64,000 nt of DNA from Pedobacter psychrophilus (GTDB lineage: Bacteria > Bacteroidota > Bacteroidia > Sphingobacteriales > Sphingobacteriaceae): assembly GCF_001652725.1 (NCBI RefSeq), contig NZ_LWHJ01000031.1:186001-250000 (forward strand), given 5' to 3'. The position numbers and the translations under genes are program-made. This document shows positions 44,281 to 53,652 of this stretch, one piece after another; positions within the stretch are counted from its first letter, which is position 1, and each line of letters opens with the position of its first letter. The notes beneath the pieces are model-generated. The model was not told the origin of the DNA. It searched no databases and saw nothing but the letters and a program-made list of their open reading frames with translations.

Positions 44281-45449
44281 TACATAAACAACAATGGATA
44301 CTTAATCGGTAAATTTCTAATCACTTCGTTTACTTTTGGCTGATGTTCTAAACCTTTCCAAGTATTAAACCATTTTTGGTTTTGATATGCGTTTGATCCA
44401 AAAATTAAAAATGGTTGAGCAACTGGCCAATCATTCCAAAACATCACATCTGGCGTTAATGTCCATGAACTTTTATTGTCAATAAAAGGATACATAAATT
44501 CAACTCCTCTTTTAATCGATTTTCCATCTGGAGTTTCAAAGCCAAACAAATTATCACCAGAAGTAGATAGAATCTGGCAAAGTATTGTCATTGCATCTAA
44601 ATTAAAAATAGAATAACCATAAGGTTTTGTTCGAGCCATTTCTAAAGGAAAACTACCATCTGCTACCATTTGGCTAGGTAATAAAAGGGCTTTATATCTG
44701 TTGATACATAAATCTAACAATTCCTGATTGCCTGTTAATTTAGCAAAACCTGCAATTTGTAAAGTAAAACAAGTGCCATGGTTATTTTTAGCATTCATTT
44801 CATCGTTGCCGTTTTTGCTGGTCATTAACCATTTTAAATAATCGTCAAACCAATTTTTTATGGTTATTAAATCTGCTGGATTAATTTGAGAACTCATTAT
44901 TAAAGTCCCTTGAGCAACATCTAATAAATGAATGGTATCTATAATTCCAATTCCACGCCCTTTAAATAATCCTTTAATGGCTTGTGCATATTCCAGATTG
45001 GGGTTCATTAAGCTTTCAGGATTAACAAACCAAGCTTTTAAATGTAAAACTGCCTGTTTTACATATTTTTCATCAGCAGTAATTTTATATGCTGATGCTA
45101 AAGCACCAATAATTTTACTGAAACGAATCATCGCAGAACGGTGCGCTGTAAAATTATCAGGATTAGTTAAACCGTCTTTTTGAATATATGGTCCGTTTGG
45201 GTCTTTTGGATTTGGCCACCAATAATCTCCTTCCGAGTAAAAATCATGAATACCTCCATCACTTCGGGGCGATAGTGTATTAGTTAACGTTTCTGGTTTT
45301 TGCAACATTGCCCAATCGGCTTCGGCTAAGGTTTGCTTTTTTAAAACGTCTTCTGCTTGTTTTGCAATCGAAGATTTCTCAGTTTTGATTCTAGGAGAAC
45401 AGCTCTGAAAAACTAAAAAGATGAAGATTATACCAAACGTCCTGAACAT
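44280..45449 (-). CDS. Alginate_lyase-domain lipoprotein, PL38-like (glucuronan lyase type)
   Basis: This 389-aa protein has a lipoprotein signal ending FQSC and an (alpha/alpha)-barrel domain of the Alginate_lyase Pfam type, which includes PL5 and PL38. Diagnostic segments are DFYSEGDYWWPNPKDPNGPY, FTAHRSAMIRFSKIIGALA, NAKNNHGTCFTLQIAGFAKL and the tail VMFWNDWPVAQPFLIFG. The Asn-His pair in NNHGT and a Tyr near YGYSIFNLDAM are likely catalytic. The style is closest to PL38 members characterised as beta-1,4-glucuronan lyases, so glucuronate polymers are a plausible substrate. The family number is inferred by eye. It follows the GH2 stop by two bases. Confidence 0.8.
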   Translation of the reverse strand: MFRTFGIIFIFLVFQSCSPRIKTEKSSIAKQAEDVLKKQTLAEADWAMLQKPETLTNTLSPRSDGGIHDFYSEGDYWWPNPKDPNGPYIQKDGLTNPDNFTAHRSAMIRFSKIIGALASAYKITADEKYVKQAVLHLKAWFVNPESLMNPNLEYAQAIKGLFKGRGIGIIDTIHLLDVAQGTLIMSSQINPADLITIKNWFDDYLKWLMTSKNGNDEMNAKNNHGTCFTLQIAGFAKLTGNQELLDLCINRYKALLLPSQMVADGSFPLEMARTKPYGYSIFNLDAMTILCQILSTSGDNLFGFETPDGKSIKRGVEFMYPFIDNKSSWTLTPDVMFWNDWPVAQPFLIFGSNAYQNQKWFNTWKGLEHQPKVNEVIRNLPIKYPLLFM

Positions 45450-45451
45450 AT

Positions 45452-47911
45452 TTATAGACTTAAAAATGCCGTAGCTATTCCATCCGTTTTAACAGAAGTA
45501 ATACTTTTTCCTCCATTGGTATATAAACTGATCACTGCTCTTCCATTATACAACTCCACTCTTCTTGATCCAACAGAAGTTCCCTGATTATCAATTAATT
45601 TCCCATCTCCGGTTAAACCGAACTCAATTACGTTCTTTGCATTAAGACATAATATGTTATTGGCATCTAATAACTTAGCCTGAATGGTGATTTTTCCGTT
45701 ATCATCAGCTATTTTTTCCAAAATCAGTTTTGTTGGTTTACCCCATTTAGCGGTCTGATAATCTTGGATAATTTCATCAATTACTGATTCTTTTCCTTTT
45801 CTAGCCACAACTTTTAAAGTATTGTGTCCTTCTTTATAATTCACCATCCAACGTAAACCAGCAGCAGGGAAATCCTGACTGTTACGCTTTTTAATTCCTT
45901 GGCTTATTCCGTTTACAAATAGTTCTGCTTCATCTGCATTAGCATAAACTTTCACCATTCTATCTTCATCCTTATCTCCCCAACGTACTGGCCAACTGTG
46001 TCCGTATATGTGCGCCATTAGTTTATTTGTCCAATAAGATTGAAAAACATAATAAGACTCTTTTTTAGTGAAGTCTCGTTCTATAACCCCTTTTTGATTT
46101 ACATAAGGGACAGGATTATCTGGCCTAACAGGAGTCGAAAAATCTTTAAATGGCCAATAGGCACTTCCGCTTAACCATGGCATTGTTTCCTGTTCTTTTA
46201 AATGCCAGTCAATTAAACTACAAACGTAAGATTCACTCCAGTCGCCATCTTTAGAAACCCTTGCGCTTCCACCAAAAAGCGAGGCATCTCCATCTCTTTC
46301 ATCTCCCTTGTTTGATCTGTTTACTTTACTTACTGCATCATCAGGATTTTCTGAATGTCTGCCAGCGTGGCTATCACCACCCCATTCTACGTGTAAAAAC
46401 TTATCAACGCTATCAAATTCTTTTTCCGTAATTTCTTTGTAATCAGTATATATTCCACGATACCAACCCGCCCAAATAGATGGAGAATAAACATCTACAA
46501 TATCCTTACAAAAATCGCAGCGGCGAATAGCGGTCATCCTTGTATTATCTATTTTATGACTCAAATCATTAAGTTCGCTCATGAAAGCTCTAATTTTGCT
46601 TTCATCAAAAGTGGTAAAATCGTTAGGCCAATCGTTCTCGTTACCTAAACCCCAAATAATTATTGCGGGATGATTGTAGTGCTGTTCTATCATATTGGTG
46701 AGCATTCTTTTGGCTTGCGCCTGATATACTTGTCCACCTAAACCACCACGGCACCAGGGAATTTCTTCCCATACCATTATACCCAAACTATCGCAAAGGT
46801 TCAAAACGATACGCGATTGTTGATAATGACCCAATCGGATAAAGTTTACGCCCATATTCTTCATCATTTGTATTTCAGTACGGATCATACCCTCTGTCAT
46901 TGCTGCTGCAACGTCAGCATGATCTTCGTGACGATGTGTTCCTCTTAATAATAAACGTTTCCCGTTTAACATAAAAGGACCCTTTTTTATGAATTCAAAA
47001 TTTCGGAAACCTACTTTTTCTGTATGAGAAGCTTCTTCTCCGTGTTGCTCAACTGTAATCTCTACTTTATATAAATTTGGAGCATCTGGAGACCATAACA
47101 TTGGTTTCTTAACTTGGATTTGAGCTAGTTCTTCTGTTAATTTTAAAGCTGTAAACTGTTTTTCGCTTTCGCTGATAATTTTATTGTTAGGATCGGTTAT
47201 TTTGATTTTTAGACTAGCATTTTGAATATTTTTAGGATTATAAAATCGAGAAGAAATTTTTAAAGTCCCTAATTTACCAGCCGCATCAACTTCGGCTAAA
47301 GCGAAAATTTTATCAAAACTTAATTGGGGCGTATATACTAAATTAAGATAACGATATATGCCACCATAAATATTAAAATCAGAAAGATCTGAAGGAATCA
47401 TTTCCAAATCTCTCGAATTATCACAACGGATTGAAATCGGAATTTTTCCTTTAAATCGACCATTAAAAACAGTATCTTTTTTAAAGGCCTCTACTGCATC
47501 AGTAATATCAACTGTCCATTCATCATAACCGCCAACGTGTTCTCCTACTTTGGTATTGTAAACGTAAACTTGTGTTTTTTGTCCGGCTCCTTCAAAATTT
47601 AAAATTGTTCTGCCATTTTGATAAGGATTTTCAATTCTTAGGTTGGAGCGATACCATCCAGGACCTTGATAATAATTCACATCTGGGTCAACTGCATCTA
47701 GCGCATTGAAACAATGTGGAAGTGTAACTTTTGTCCAAAGAGGAACACTTTCAGAACTGCCTACTTTAGCTGGACGATTTGCTTCCCAAATACCCCCCAA
47801 ATCACTTTTTAAATATTCCCAATCGTTGTTTAGTCTTTGAGCTTGTTGACTATAAAGATTGTTACAGACAATAAAAATAATAGTTATAAAAAGTAATAAA
47901 ATTCGCTTCAT
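45452..47911 (-). CDS. GH2 family glycoside hydrolase (beta-galactosidase/beta-glucuronidase type)
   Basis: This 819-aa secreted enzyme (signal ending NNLYSQQ) has the full GH2 layout: sugar-binding domain (SVPLWTKVTLPHCFNALD), immunoglobulin-like domain, TIM barrel and C-terminal Ig-like domains. The barrel carries GTHRHEDHADVAAAMT, the acid/base Glu in IIWGLGNENDW and the probable nucleophile in FLHVEWGGDSHAG. Specificity could be galactosidase, glucuronidase or other; the setting in a uronate locus makes a side-chain or terminal-sugar role likely. It is the first gene after the susCD terminator. Confidence 0.92.
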   Translation of the reverse strand: MKRILLLFITIIFIVCNNLYSQQAQRLNNDWEYLKSDLGGIWEANRPAKVGSSESVPLWTKVTLPHCFNALDAVDPDVNYYQGPGWYRSNLRIENPYQNGRTILNFEGAGQKTQVYVYNTKVGEHVGGYDEWTVDITDAVEAFKKDTVFNGRFKGKIPISIRCDNSRDLEMIPSDLSDFNIYGGIYRYLNLVYTPQLSFDKIFALAEVDAAGKLGTLKISSRFYNPKNIQNASLKIKITDPNNKIISESEKQFTALKLTEELAQIQVKKPMLWSPDAPNLYKVEITVEQHGEEASHTEKVGFRNFEFIKKGPFMLNGKRLLLRGTHRHEDHADVAAAMTEGMIRTEIQMMKNMGVNFIRLGHYQQSRIVLNLCDSLGIMVWEEIPWCRGGLGGQVYQAQAKRMLTNMIEQHYNHPAIIIWGLGNENDWPNDFTTFDESKIRAFMSELNDLSHKIDNTRMTAIRRCDFCKDIVDVYSPSIWAGWYRGIYTDYKEITEKEFDSVDKFLHVEWGGDSHAGRHSENPDDAVSKVNRSNKGDERDGDASLFGGSARVSKDGDWSESYVCSLIDWHLKEQETMPWLSGSAYWPFKDFSTPVRPDNPVPYVNQKGVIERDFTKKESYYVFQSYWTNKLMAHIYGHSWPVRWGDKDEDRMVKVYANADEAELFVNGISQGIKKRNSQDFPAAGLRWMVNYKEGHNTLKVVARKGKESVIDEIIQDYQTAKWGKPTKLILEKIADDNGKITIQAKLLDANNILCLNAKNVIEFGLTGDGKLIDNQGTSVGSRRVELYNGRAVISLYTNGGKSITSVKTDGIATAFLSL

Positions 47912-48190
47912 TATGAAATGATATTAAATAATTGGTAAAGCTAATGTAGAAGTCTAACAACTTAATTAAGGGGATATTATTAAAGAATAAAGGGGATTAT
48001 CTTAAAAGAAATAGTATTTACAATTAATTGGATGTTGTTATAGAATTTGAAGACACTTTATTATTTGTTGTTAAAATATCAATTTTAAAGTTTGTAGATT
48101 AACAAAATTTGAGTGTTATTTTAAATGTTATAAAAAACATTTTAAGATAAAAACCTCTAGAAAATAATTCTAGAGGTCTTTATTATTTAT
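47912..48190 (-). other. Intergenic gap between susD and GH2
   Basis: About 280 AT-rich bases without a gene. The susD-proximal end holds a clear terminator (48152-48178). The remainder includes an imperfect direct repeat AAGGGGATATTATTAAAG / AAAGGGGATTAT at about 47969-48002. It could hold a promoter for the GH2-PL38-GH88-PL6 block, but no exact TAnnTTTG was found. Confidence 0.4.
48152..48178 (-). terminator. Terminator downstream of susD
   Basis: ACCTCTAGAA and TTCTAGAGGT pair around a five-base loop. On the minus strand the second arm is followed by TTTTTATC, a proper T tract. It lies about 13 bases after the susD stop and would attenuate read-through to the GH2 block. Confidence 0.88.
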
Positions 48191-50008
48191 TTATTCCCAT
48201 CCTGGATTTTGTTTACCCGCCATTGCCGGATTAAGAGACATCTCTTGGATAGGAATTGGAAACGCAACATCTCTTGCGGAAACATTGGTATAGGCAGCTA
48301 GTACAGTACTGAAATTAGTAGTTATAATAGGTATCATTGCTTGCATAGTTGTCAAAAATGTTCCCCATCTATATAAATCTAATTTATGATGCCCCTCTCC
48401 TGTCAACTCTCTGCTACGTTCTTTCACAATAAATGTATTGAAAACGGGTAAAGAAGAATAATCTGCAGGAAGTAGTTCAGGATCAGAAATATTACTAATT
48501 GTTGGTGTAATTACAGCACCAGTGCCACCAGTTATAGTAATAGTAGGGTTGGTAGTGTAATTTGCACCTCCATCTACTATGGTGATGGCTGTAATTCTTC
48601 CGCTACTAACTGCTGATATCACAGCTTTTGCATCTTTAGTAGCCCCTCCTCCAGAAAATGTTACGATAGAATTTAATGTATAACCTGTACCAGCAGTTGT
48701 AACTCTCAAAGTTTTGATATTTCTACCCACTAAAGTTACCCCATAAGCTCTTCTTCTAACTTGGTTTACGTATTCTATGTTTTCTGCAGTTGGCCCATTT
48801 ATTAAATTATCAGCTTCGGCTAAGGTTAATAAAACATCAGAATATCTTAGCAAAGGAAAATTTGTTGGTCCAAAGTTTTTAATTGCGGCAGCTGCGGGAC
48901 TTTGGTATTCTCTCCGCCATTTAGCTAAAGGGCGTCTCCAAGCAGTTGCGGGGTTGGTATAAACTTTGCCTTGTGCTGCATCTGTATTAACATATAAATA
49001 ATTAGAAATAGTCCAATCTCTACGTAAATCTCCATCAGCATAAGAGCTATATAATGTGCCTGTTGCATAATAAACACCCTGCATAAAACCACCTACTTTT
49101 TCATTATTATTTTGAGGGCCATAAGTAGATCCAAATCTTTCATACTCAGAATAAATACCTGTTGCATCTCTTAAAAATTCTACTTCCCACAAACACTCTT
49201 TATTATCATTAACATCTTGACTTTGATTAATAAAGATCTGTTTATAATCTGGATTTAAACGATGCTCATTACTAGCTATTACTTTTTTACCCCAAGATAC
49301 CGCTGCAGGTAAATAACTATTATCTTTTAATCTACCAGCAGCATGCAAATTAACTCTAGATAAAATTCCTTCTACAGCTGTCTTAGAAACTCTACCTGTT
49401 ATAGTTACCCCCCATGCAGTAGCTGTTTTTACTAAAGCTTCTGCCTCTGTCATGTCTTTAATAATTTGATCATAAACTTCTTTTGCCGGAGTCCTAGGTC
49501 TGTTTACATCAGAAGCTTGTTTGGTAGTGGTTAACCTAAGCGGAACATCTCCCCAATAACTCACTAATAGAAAATGATAATATCCTCTTAAGAATAAAGC
49601 CTCTCCTTTAACTTGGTTTTTATCAGCTAAAGGTGCGGTAGATGTTTCTAACTTTTCTAATAAAAAGTTAGCTCTTTCTATGCCTAAATAAAGGTTATTC
49701 CAGCATCGAGTAAAGTTAATATAAGACGCACTTGCGTTGTAGGTATTTGCAGCTATACCGCCAGCACTTCTTAAACTAAATTCGTCAGTGGCAGCATCTG
49801 CTTCTAAAGACAGAAATCTAGAATAAGTTGATTCATCTGTACTTCCCAATGGGGAGTAAACAGACATTAATGCTGATGTTAATTGATCTCCTGTTTGAAA
49901 AAATGTTTCTGGAGATGCAGTATCTTGAGGTAATTCTGTTAAAAATTTCTCGCAACCGCTTAGGCTAATACTTAATAATATCGATAATGTTATAACTTGT
50001 TTTTTCAT
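48191..50008 (-). CDS. SusD/RagB-family glycan-binding lipoprotein with an inserted repeat domain
   Basis: SusD lipoproteins bind oligosaccharides at the cell surface and lid the SusC transporter. This 605-aa protein has a signal ending LSGCEKFLTELPQD and the TPR helices (NLYLGIERANFLLEKL, GEALFLRGYYHFLLV). The C-terminal FIVKERSRELTGEGHHKLDLY and RWG motif are also present. Residues about 434-503 are unusual: two units of a Gly/Thr-rich beta repeat (GTGYTLNSIVTFSGGGA and GANYTTNPTITITGGTGA) interrupt the usual variable loop before that motif. The rest is typical. It is encoded directly after susC and ends in a terminator. Confidence 0.93.
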   Translation of the reverse strand: MKKQVITLSILLSISLSGCEKFLTELPQDTASPETFFQTGDQLTSALMSVYSPLGSTDESTYSRFLSLEADAATDEFSLRSAGGIAANTYNASASYINFTRCWNNLYLGIERANFLLEKLETSTAPLADKNQVKGEALFLRGYYHFLLVSYWGDVPLRLTTTKQASDVNRPRTPAKEVYDQIIKDMTEAEALVKTATAWGVTITGRVSKTAVEGILSRVNLHAAGRLKDNSYLPAAVSWGKKVIASNEHRLNPDYKQIFINQSQDVNDNKECLWEVEFLRDATGIYSEYERFGSTYGPQNNNEKVGGFMQGVYYATGTLYSSYADGDLRRDWTISNYLYVNTDAAQGKVYTNPATAWRRPLAKWRREYQSPAAAAIKNFGPTNFPLLRYSDVLLTLAEADNLINGPTAENIEYVNQVRRRAYGVTLVGRNIKTLRVTTAGTGYTLNSIVTFSGGGATKDAKAVISAVSSGRITAITIVDGGANYTTNPTITITGGTGAVITPTISNISDPELLPADYSSLPVFNTFIVKERSRELTGEGHHKLDLYRWGTFLTTMQAMIPIITTNFSTVLAAYTNVSARDVAFPIPIQEMSLNPAMAGKQNPGWE

Positions 50009-50073
50009 CTCTATATTTTTTATTAAAACTCCACTTCTTTTTATAGAAGGTTAATTGTTTAAATAGCTTTTAT

Positions 50074-53000
50074 TTATAATGTGATATCAAATCCAAAAGT
50101 GATAGTTCGGGCTCTAGGATATGCGGAAAAATCTAAACCTGGCGTAAGTGCGGATGCAAAAGTATTAACCTCTGGATCTAAACCTTGATAACCCGTAATA
50201 GTTAGTAAGTTTTGTGCAGATGCATAAAATCTTAATCCATTCAATTTTATTTTTTTGGTGATTGTCGAATTAAAATTGTAACCAAAATTTACAGTTTTAA
50301 GTCTTAAAAAAGATCCATCTTCTACAATTCTAGATGGATAAAAAGAAGGAGCTCTTCCACCCGCTCCTGCAGCAGCGTATTCATTATTTTGATTTGTAGG
50401 AGTCCATCGGTCTGAATATGATGCAAACTGATTAGCAGCCTTTGTAGAAGCTACCCCACCTCCACCTTCCATCAAAATGCGATTAACATTCATAATCTCA
50501 TTACCATAGCTGAACTGTAAGAAAACATTTAAATCAAAACCTTTATATCTAAAATTATTAGATAAACCGCCAATAAAATCAGGATTTGGGTTTCCGATAA
50601 TCGTTAAATCATTTACATTAATAAACTTATCGTTATTTATATCTCTAAACTTCCAAAAGCCTGGTTGTATTAATGCCCTGTTAGGATTAGCAGAAGCAAC
50701 ATCAGGTTTTAATAGATAGGTGGTAACCCTGGTTGTAGTGTTTACAGTAGCATCAAAATCACTGTATTGATAAACACCATCAGATAATAAACCATAAAAC
50801 ATACCAATTGGACGACCTATTTCAGCAAGATATCCTGGACTTAATCCAATGGTATTACTTGATGACCATCTTGCGATTGTTTCTAATTTTTGTTGACCTG
50901 AAGTAAGAGCTAAAATTTTATTTCTATTGAATGAAATGTTGAAGTTAGAACTCCAGTTAAACTTTTTATTAGCAACGTTAACAGTTGTTAATGAAAATTC
51001 AAATCCTCGATTTTGTACTGATCCTATATTTTGAAAGGCAGTTGTATAACCACTACTCCCTGGCAAATCAGAACTCAACAATAAGTCAGAGGTATTTTTA
51101 TTGTAATAGTCTGCCACTAATATAATGCGTTGATTAAAAAATCCTAAATCAACACCTAAATCTACTTCTTTTGTAGTTTCCCATTTTAATAAAGGATTTG
51201 CTAAGGTTAATGGATAAGAACCTGTAGAAAAGCTATTATTATTTGAATAAGAATTAGAACCACCCGTACCTAAGACTGCGTATGATGCGTAATCAGAAAC
51301 ACGATTATTTCCAATTACACCATAACTTGTTCTTAATTTAGCATCGGTAATAATCTTATTATTTTTTAAAAATTTCTCCTCGCTTAAGCGCCAAGCAGCA
51401 GAAGCCGATGGAAAGTAACCCCAAATATTATCGCCTACAAATTTGGATGAACCATCGGCTCTAAAACTTGCAGTAATTAAATATTTAGATTGGTAACCAT
51501 AATTTACTCTACCTAAAAAAGATGCTAAAGTATTTTGTCTGCTTTGGGTCGCTACAGATTGTGGAATTCCTTGTCCTAATCCGTTAATACCTAAATTTTC
51601 ATTAGGCACTAGTGTTGCACCAAAACCAGAAAGATTAACTTTATTGAGTGAGGTTGAAGTACCCACCAATAAATTTAATAGGTGTTTTTGTTTAAAAATC
51701 TTATTGAAAGTTAAAGCATTTTCATTTATAAAATTATCAGTGCCAGTAATAGCAATTGAACCGTTTGGTCCACCATTACCTAAAGTGCTTAGTGTGCTCC
51801 CTAATCTTGATTGAGAGGTATTAAAAGATTCGTTTTTAAATGATTTAGAATTTATACCGCCAGTTACCTTTAATTTTAAATTCTTATTGAACGCATAATC
51901 TAAATTAGCGTTTGCTGTAATTAAAGCTGTTTTGCGATTTCTAATCTCATTATTTCTGGTCAAAATAGGATTCCATTGATAATTTGTAGCTGTAAAATCT
52001 GCTAATGATGGATCCTGAGCATCGTCTAATAAATCGTCTAAATCATCTAATTTAGTGGTAATTGGTCGGTACCTCCAAGCACTAATTAAAAAAGCATCAG
52101 ACGTAGTAGACTGTCCACTTATTTGCCCTCCTGTAGCAACAATATTGCTATAATTCACATTTATACCAAGTTTTAATTTTTTATTTAGTGCTTGATCTAA
52201 TGTTAATCTAGATTGAAATCGTTTAAAGTCAGATGCTATTAATGTACCATCTTGATTAAAATAAGAAGTAGTTATACCATACTTTGTATCTTTATTACCG
52301 CCTCTAATAGCAACTTCATGGTTTTGCATTGGTGCCGTTCTAAAAATTTGATCCTGCCAATCAATTCCATCTACTCTATAATCATTTAAAGATTTTGTAC
52401 CCGTTGGATTAATAACAGGATTAAAAATATCATAAATTATATAGCTACTACTCCCTACTGCAGGAATAGAATCAACATCAATTTGGTATCTCACAAATTC
52501 ATATGGATCCATTAAATTTATTTTATTGGTATTGGTTTGAAGACCAAAGTAATTTTTATAAGTTACTTTAGGCACACCAATATTGCCCCTTTTTGTAGTT
52601 ATAATAATGACGCCATTTGCTCCCCTAGAACCATATATAGCTGCCGAAGAAGCATCCTTTAATACATCAATCGATTCTATATCTGATGGGTTTAAAGAAC
52701 TATTATCAAAATTTTCAATCGGAAAACCATCTATCACATACAGTGGGGAATTATCTTGTGTTACAGAATTACCTCCTCTAATTATAATACTTGGTGCGGC
52801 ACCTGGTTGGCCATCTGGAGAAGTTACTTGAACACCCGCAATCCTACCCGCCAAGGCATCATCAAAGGAAGCTACAGGCGCTTTAGTTAAATCAGCAATA
52901 TTAACAGATGAAACAGAACCAGTTAAATCTTTTCTGTTAACCTCACCATAACCTATCACAACAATTTCACTCAACAATTTAGAATCATCTTCTAAAGTAA

Positions 53001-53328
53001 CATTGATAATTTTTTTAGCTCCTACAATTTCTTCTTTAGTTGAGAAGCCAACGCTTGAAAAAATTAATGTAGATTTTACATTTGGCACTGTAATACTGTA
53101 ATTTCCGTTAGCATCTGCTGTAGCAGCAGTAGTTGTTGAGCCTTTTAATTTAATGCTGGCACCAATAATACCTTCTCCCTGAGGATCGATAATTTTACCA
53201 GTAATTTTAATCTTAGTGTTTTGAGCGTAAGTTAAGTTACCTAAGTTTAAAATTAGAGCGATTAAAAGTAAAGTTTGACAAATTTTGTTTTTACTCTTTA
53301 CTGTTTTTTTAGTAAATAATTTTAGCAT
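50074..53328 (-). CDS. SusC-like TonB-dependent outer-membrane transporter
   Basis: This 1084-aa protein imports oligosaccharides across the outer membrane. After the signal (LGNLTYAQ) there is a carboxypeptidase D-like regulatory domain (GKIIDPQGEGIIGASIKLKG). The plug starts with VVIGYGEVNRKDLTGSVSSV and PVASFDDALAGRIAGVQV, then DVLKDASSAAIYGSRGANGV. The long barrel ends with FDFSAYPRARTITFGFDITL-like sequence. No N-terminal STN domain is present, so FecI/FecR-type signalling is not expected; regulation by the neighbouring hybrid sensor is more likely. It pairs with susD downstream. Confidence 0.96.
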   Translation of the reverse strand: MLKLFTKKTVKSKNKICQTLLLIALILNLGNLTYAQNTKIKITGKIIDPQGEGIIGASIKLKGSTTTAATADANGNYSITVPNVKSTLIFSSVGFSTKEEIVGAKKIINVTLEDDSKLLSEIVVIGYGEVNRKDLTGSVSSVNIADLTKAPVASFDDALAGRIAGVQVTSPDGQPGAAPSIIIRGGNSVTQDNSPLYVIDGFPIENFDNSSLNPSDIESIDVLKDASSAAIYGSRGANGVIIITTKRGNIGVPKVTYKNYFGLQTNTNKINLMDPYEFVRYQIDVDSIPAVGSSSYIIYDIFNPVINPTGTKSLNDYRVDGIDWQDQIFRTAPMQNHEVAIRGGNKDTKYGITTSYFNQDGTLIASDFKRFQSRLTLDQALNKKLKLGINVNYSNIVATGGQISGQSTTSDAFLISAWRYRPITTKLDDLDDLLDDAQDPSLADFTATNYQWNPILTRNNEIRNRKTALITANANLDYAFNKNLKLKVTGGINSKSFKNESFNTSQSRLGSTLSTLGNGGPNGSIAITGTDNFINENALTFNKIFKQKHLLNLLVGTSTSLNKVNLSGFGATLVPNENLGINGLGQGIPQSVATQSRQNTLASFLGRVNYGYQSKYLITASFRADGSSKFVGDNIWGYFPSASAAWRLSEEKFLKNNKIITDAKLRTSYGVIGNNRVSDYASYAVLGTGGSNSYSNNNSFSTGSYPLTLANPLLKWETTKEVDLGVDLGFFNQRIILVADYYNKNTSDLLLSSDLPGSSGYTTAFQNIGSVQNRGFEFSLTTVNVANKKFNWSSNFNISFNRNKILALTSGQQKLETIARWSSSNTIGLSPGYLAEIGRPIGMFYGLLSDGVYQYSDFDATVNTTTRVTTYLLKPDVASANPNRALIQPGFWKFRDINNDKFINVNDLTIIGNPNPDFIGGLSNNFRYKGFDLNVFLQFSYGNEIMNVNRILMEGGGGVASTKAANQFASYSDRWTPTNQNNEYAAAGAGGRAPSFYPSRIVEDGSFLRLKTVNFGYNFNSTITKKIKLNGLRFYASAQNLLTITGYQGLDPEVNTFASALTPGLDFSAYPRARTITFGFDITL

Positions 53329-53652
53329 AATAGTTGGTTATAATTTGGTTTTTTAAAGGCTCAAAAAAAATCAACAAATAATTACAAATAGCAATTATTA
53401 AAACTGCATAGTTATTGACTTTAAGACCTTATAATTGGTACAACTAAACTAATATTAAATAAATTTATTGATGGATAAAATCTTAAACTAAAAGTGTTTT
53501 TTCTTAAGTTTTTGATTTACATGTATTTAACCTTATTTAGCATTAAAATGACTTACTAAAAAAGTTATTAAGAAGATTTGATTAGACTTTAGTATCTATC
53601 AATAAACAAGTGATTATATTTATTTACGAGAGATTAATACTTATTAGGAATA
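53329..53652 (-). promoter_or_regulatory. Probable susC promoter/operator region
   Basis: These 324 bases lie between the end of the hybrid regulator gene and the start of susC and contain no gene. By location they should carry the operator recognised by the AraC domain of the hybrid regulator. No perfect TAnnTTTG box or obvious direct-repeat operator was recognised by eye. Confidence 0.4.

Noticed and set aside
53329-53652. A small gene or sRNA between HTCS and susC
   Set aside because: No ORF with coding character and no terminator-like hairpin was visible; the region is treated as regulatory.
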